Below, piece after piece: positions 12,654 to 14,515 of a stretch of 14,515 nt of DNA; position 1 is the first letter of the stretch, and the number at the start of each line of letters is the position of its first letter. Both the position numbers and the translations under genes were made by a program. The stretch lies in contig JAFOLE010000040.1 of the NCBI GenBank assembly GCA_017419465.1, forward strand, positions 1 through 14,515, in the 5' to 3' direction. Under the pieces are notes generated by a model. That model was not told the DNA's origin and did no database searches. It saw only the letters and a list, made by a program, of their open reading frames with translations. The stretch is from Solobacterium sp. (GTDB lineage: Bacteria > Bacillota_I > Bacilli_A > Erysipelotrichales > Erysipelotrichaceae).

Positions 12654-14515
12654 TCAGAACAGCGAAAGCTGATTCCGCTCCTGAATGCCTTCGAGACACC
12701 CAAGGGAATCCAGTTTCTTAAGCAGCGTATCACTGAGCTGTGTCCGTTTCAGAATATCTTCCTTGGAGAGGAACGGTGATACGGCTCGTGCTTTTTCAAC
12801 AGAATCCGCGACGTTGCCGCCAAGACCGTCAATGACGATAAACGGCGGAATGATGACCGTATGGTCATCCGGATCATACGTGAATTCTCTTGCCTTTGAC
12901 TTGTAGAGGTCTACATTTCCGACCGAATATCCGCGTGCATACATCTCTTCGCACACTTCCAGTGTATCAAACAATGCCTTCTCCTTATTGGAAACCGAAG
13001 CGGCAGATGTCCGGTCCGCAAGACGCGTCTGAATATCATTCATTCTCGCACGCACCGCCTCAATGCCTCTCGACATGGTTTCGATCTCATAGGCATCGCA
13101 GCGCAGCGTCAGATACTGGACATAGAAGTTCCATGGTTCATGCACTTTATACCAGGCGATACGGACGGCCATCATAACGTAGGCTACCGCGTGAGCCTTC
13201 GGGAACATGTATTTGATCTTCTTGCAGGAATCAATATACCAGTCCGGAACATTGTGTTCGCGCATGGCTGCTTCCTGTTCCGCGCTCAGTCCCTTGCCCT
13301 TACGGACGCTTTCCATGATCTTGAACGACATCAGCGGTTCAAGTTTCTTGGCAAGCAGATAGGTCATGATATCGTCACGGCATCCGATAACTTCACTGAG
13401 CGTACAGGTTCCTTCCTGAATCAGGCTTTCCGCATTTCCTGCCCAGACATCGGTACCGTGAGAAAGACCGGAAATAATGACCAGGTCGCTGAATACATGC
13501 GGTCGGGTCTCTTCCAGAACCCGGCGTGTGGTACGTGTTCCAAATTCCGGAAGACCAAGCGCGCCGGTCTCCTTCTTGTAGATTCTCGGATCTGCATGCA
13601 GTGCGTCATCACAATAGAACAGCGACAGTGTTTCCGGATCGTTCATCGGAATCGACGTCGGTTTGGTGGAAGAGATATTCTGCAGCAGCCGCATTGCGGT
13701 CGGGTCTACATGACCGAGAATATCGAACTTCAGGACGTTGTCATGAATGTCATGGAAGTCGTAATGCGTTGTCTTCCATTCACTGTGCGGGTCATTTGCG
13801 GGGTACTGAATCGGTGTGAAGTCCTCTGCCTTATAGTTGTCCGGGATGATAATGATACCGCCCGGATGCTGACCGGTGGTGCGTTTGACATCCTTGCAGT
13901 TGACCGCAAGATAGTCACGCATTACCTTGCGCATGTTCGGGATATTCATCTTTTCACAGTAACCGGAGATATAACCGTATGCAGTTTTATCTGCGACCGT
14001 ACCGATGGTTCCGGCACGGAATGCATGTGCCTCCCCGAATACTTCCTTGATGAAGGCATGCGCACGGGACTGGTATTCGTTGGAGAAGTTCAGATCGATA
14101 TCCGGTGTCTTGTCCGCATTGAATCCAAGGAAGGTCTGGAACGGAATATTATGTCCGTTGCCGCGCATGGTAGCGCCGCAGTGCGGGCATTTCTTGTCCG
14201 GCAGGTCAAATCCGCTGGCAACGGTTCCCTCTTCCAGGAATTCACTGTAGTGGCAGGACGGACAGAGATAATGCGGCGGAAGCGGATTAACTTCCGTAAT
14301 CCCTGACATGGTCGCCGTAAAACTGGATCCGACGGAACCACGGCTTCCGACTACATAGCCGTCCTCATTGGAACGTTTTACAAGCAGATGCGCAATGTAA
14401 TAGTGCACGCCGAATCCGTTCCGGATGATGTTGACGAGCTCTTCGTTCAGACGTGTGCTGACAATTTCCGGTACCTTTCCTTCGAAGCCGTACATTGCCA
14501 TTTCCGAATTGTGGC
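12654..14515 (-). CDS. polC: DNA polymerase III PolC, C-terminal part, cut by the window edge
   Basis: The C-terminal 619 complete codons of PolC, the replicative polymerase of low-GC Gram-positives; the frame runs off the right edge and about 800 N-terminal residues (OB, PHP and proofreading exonuclease domains) lie outside. Counting from the M encoded at 14501: GSRGSVGSS (52-60), a zinc-binding set C80-x2-C83 and C105-x2-C108, and PDIDLNF with catalytic D134 and D136 near 14102. KRTTGQHPGGIIIIPD, FDILGHVDPT with the third acidic residue, GLSHGTDVWAGNAESLI and KIKYMFPKAHAVAYV follow. All closely match Bacillus PolC. It ends in QLSLF, the beta-clamp-binding motif at the PolC C-terminus. In many Bacillota rimP follows directly; here a two-component pair intervenes. 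Confidence 0.98.
   Translation of the reverse strand, partial: HNSEMAMYGFEGKVPEIVSTRLNEELVNIIRNGFGVHYYIAHLLVKRSNEDGYVVGSRGSVGSSFTATMSGITEVNPLPPHYLCPSCHYSEFLEEGTVASGFDLPDKKCPHCGATMRGNGHNIPFQTFLGFNADKTPDIDLNFSNEYQSRAHAFIKEVFGEAHAFRAGTIGTVADKTAYGYISGYCEKMNIPNMRKVMRDYLAVNCKDVKRTTGQHPGGIIIIPDNYKAEDFTPIQYPANDPHSEWKTTHYDFHDIHDNVLKFDILGHVDPTAMRLLQNISSTKPTSIPMNDPETLSLFYCDDALHADPRIYKKETGALGLPEFGTRTTRRVLEETRPHVFSDLVIISGLSHGTDVWAGNAESLIQEGTCTLSEVIGCRDDIMTYLLAKKLEPLMSFKIMESVRKGKGLSAEQEAAMREHNVPDWYIDSCKKIKYMFPKAHAVAYVMMAVRIAWYKVHEPWNFYVQYLTLRCDAYEIETMSRGIEAVRARMNDIQTRLADRTSAASVSNKEKALFDTLEVCEEMYARGYSVGNVDLYKSKAREFTYDPDDHTVIIPPFIVIDGLGGNVADSVEKARAVSPFLSKEDILKRTQLSDTLLKKLDSLGCLEGIQERNQLSLF

Noticed and set aside
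13140..14306. 388-codon open frame opposite polC
   Set aside because: Same codon-aligned shadow effect; polC matches its family along the whole stretch.

Overview
The window reads as chromosomal DNA of a Gram-positive bacterium of the Bacillota. PolC, the Gram-positive-type replicative polymerase, lies close to a rimP-nusA-ylxR-infB-rbfA cluster, and a WXG100/EssC secretion locus follows. The long C-terminal extension on NusA and the moderate GC content would fit Erysipelotrichia or relatives of the Mollicutes. That taxonomic guess is inference only.

Layout, read from high to low coordinates because nearly everything is on the minus strand. (a) 14515-12654: the C-terminal part of polC, cut by the right edge. 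(b) 12601-10559: a two-component pair arranged tail to tail, with a response regulator carrying a receiver and a SARP-like winged helix on the minus strand and a LytS-type 7-TM histidine kinase on the plus strand. Their stop codons abut with no spacer. (c) 10421-5560: the operon rimP-nusA-ylxR(rnpM)-infB-rbfA, with a good sigma-A-like promoter at 10478-10505, a leader hairpin, and a strong intrinsic terminator at 5511-5544. No ylxQ gene lies between ylxR and infB. (d) 5425-1: a type VII secretion-like operon of two 99-residue WXG100 proteins, a 705-residue lipoprotein with SLH-like and Ig-like (Big_2) domains, and a 907-codon N-terminal part of an EssC-type FtsK/SpoIIIE ATPase that runs off the left edge.

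The housekeeping block handles replication (PolC), ribosome maturation (RimP, RbfA), transcription elongation and termination (NusA), RNase P modulation (YlxR/RnpM) and translation initiation (IF2). The secretion block contains plausible small substrates, a motor ATPase and an exported lipoprotein. The lipoprotein overlaps both neighbours and is the best candidate in the window for a little-described component. No tRNA, rRNA, CRISPR array, insertion sequence or phage gene was seen. No stretch over 300 bases lacks a gene. The two largest gaps, about 135 bases each, hold regulatory signals.
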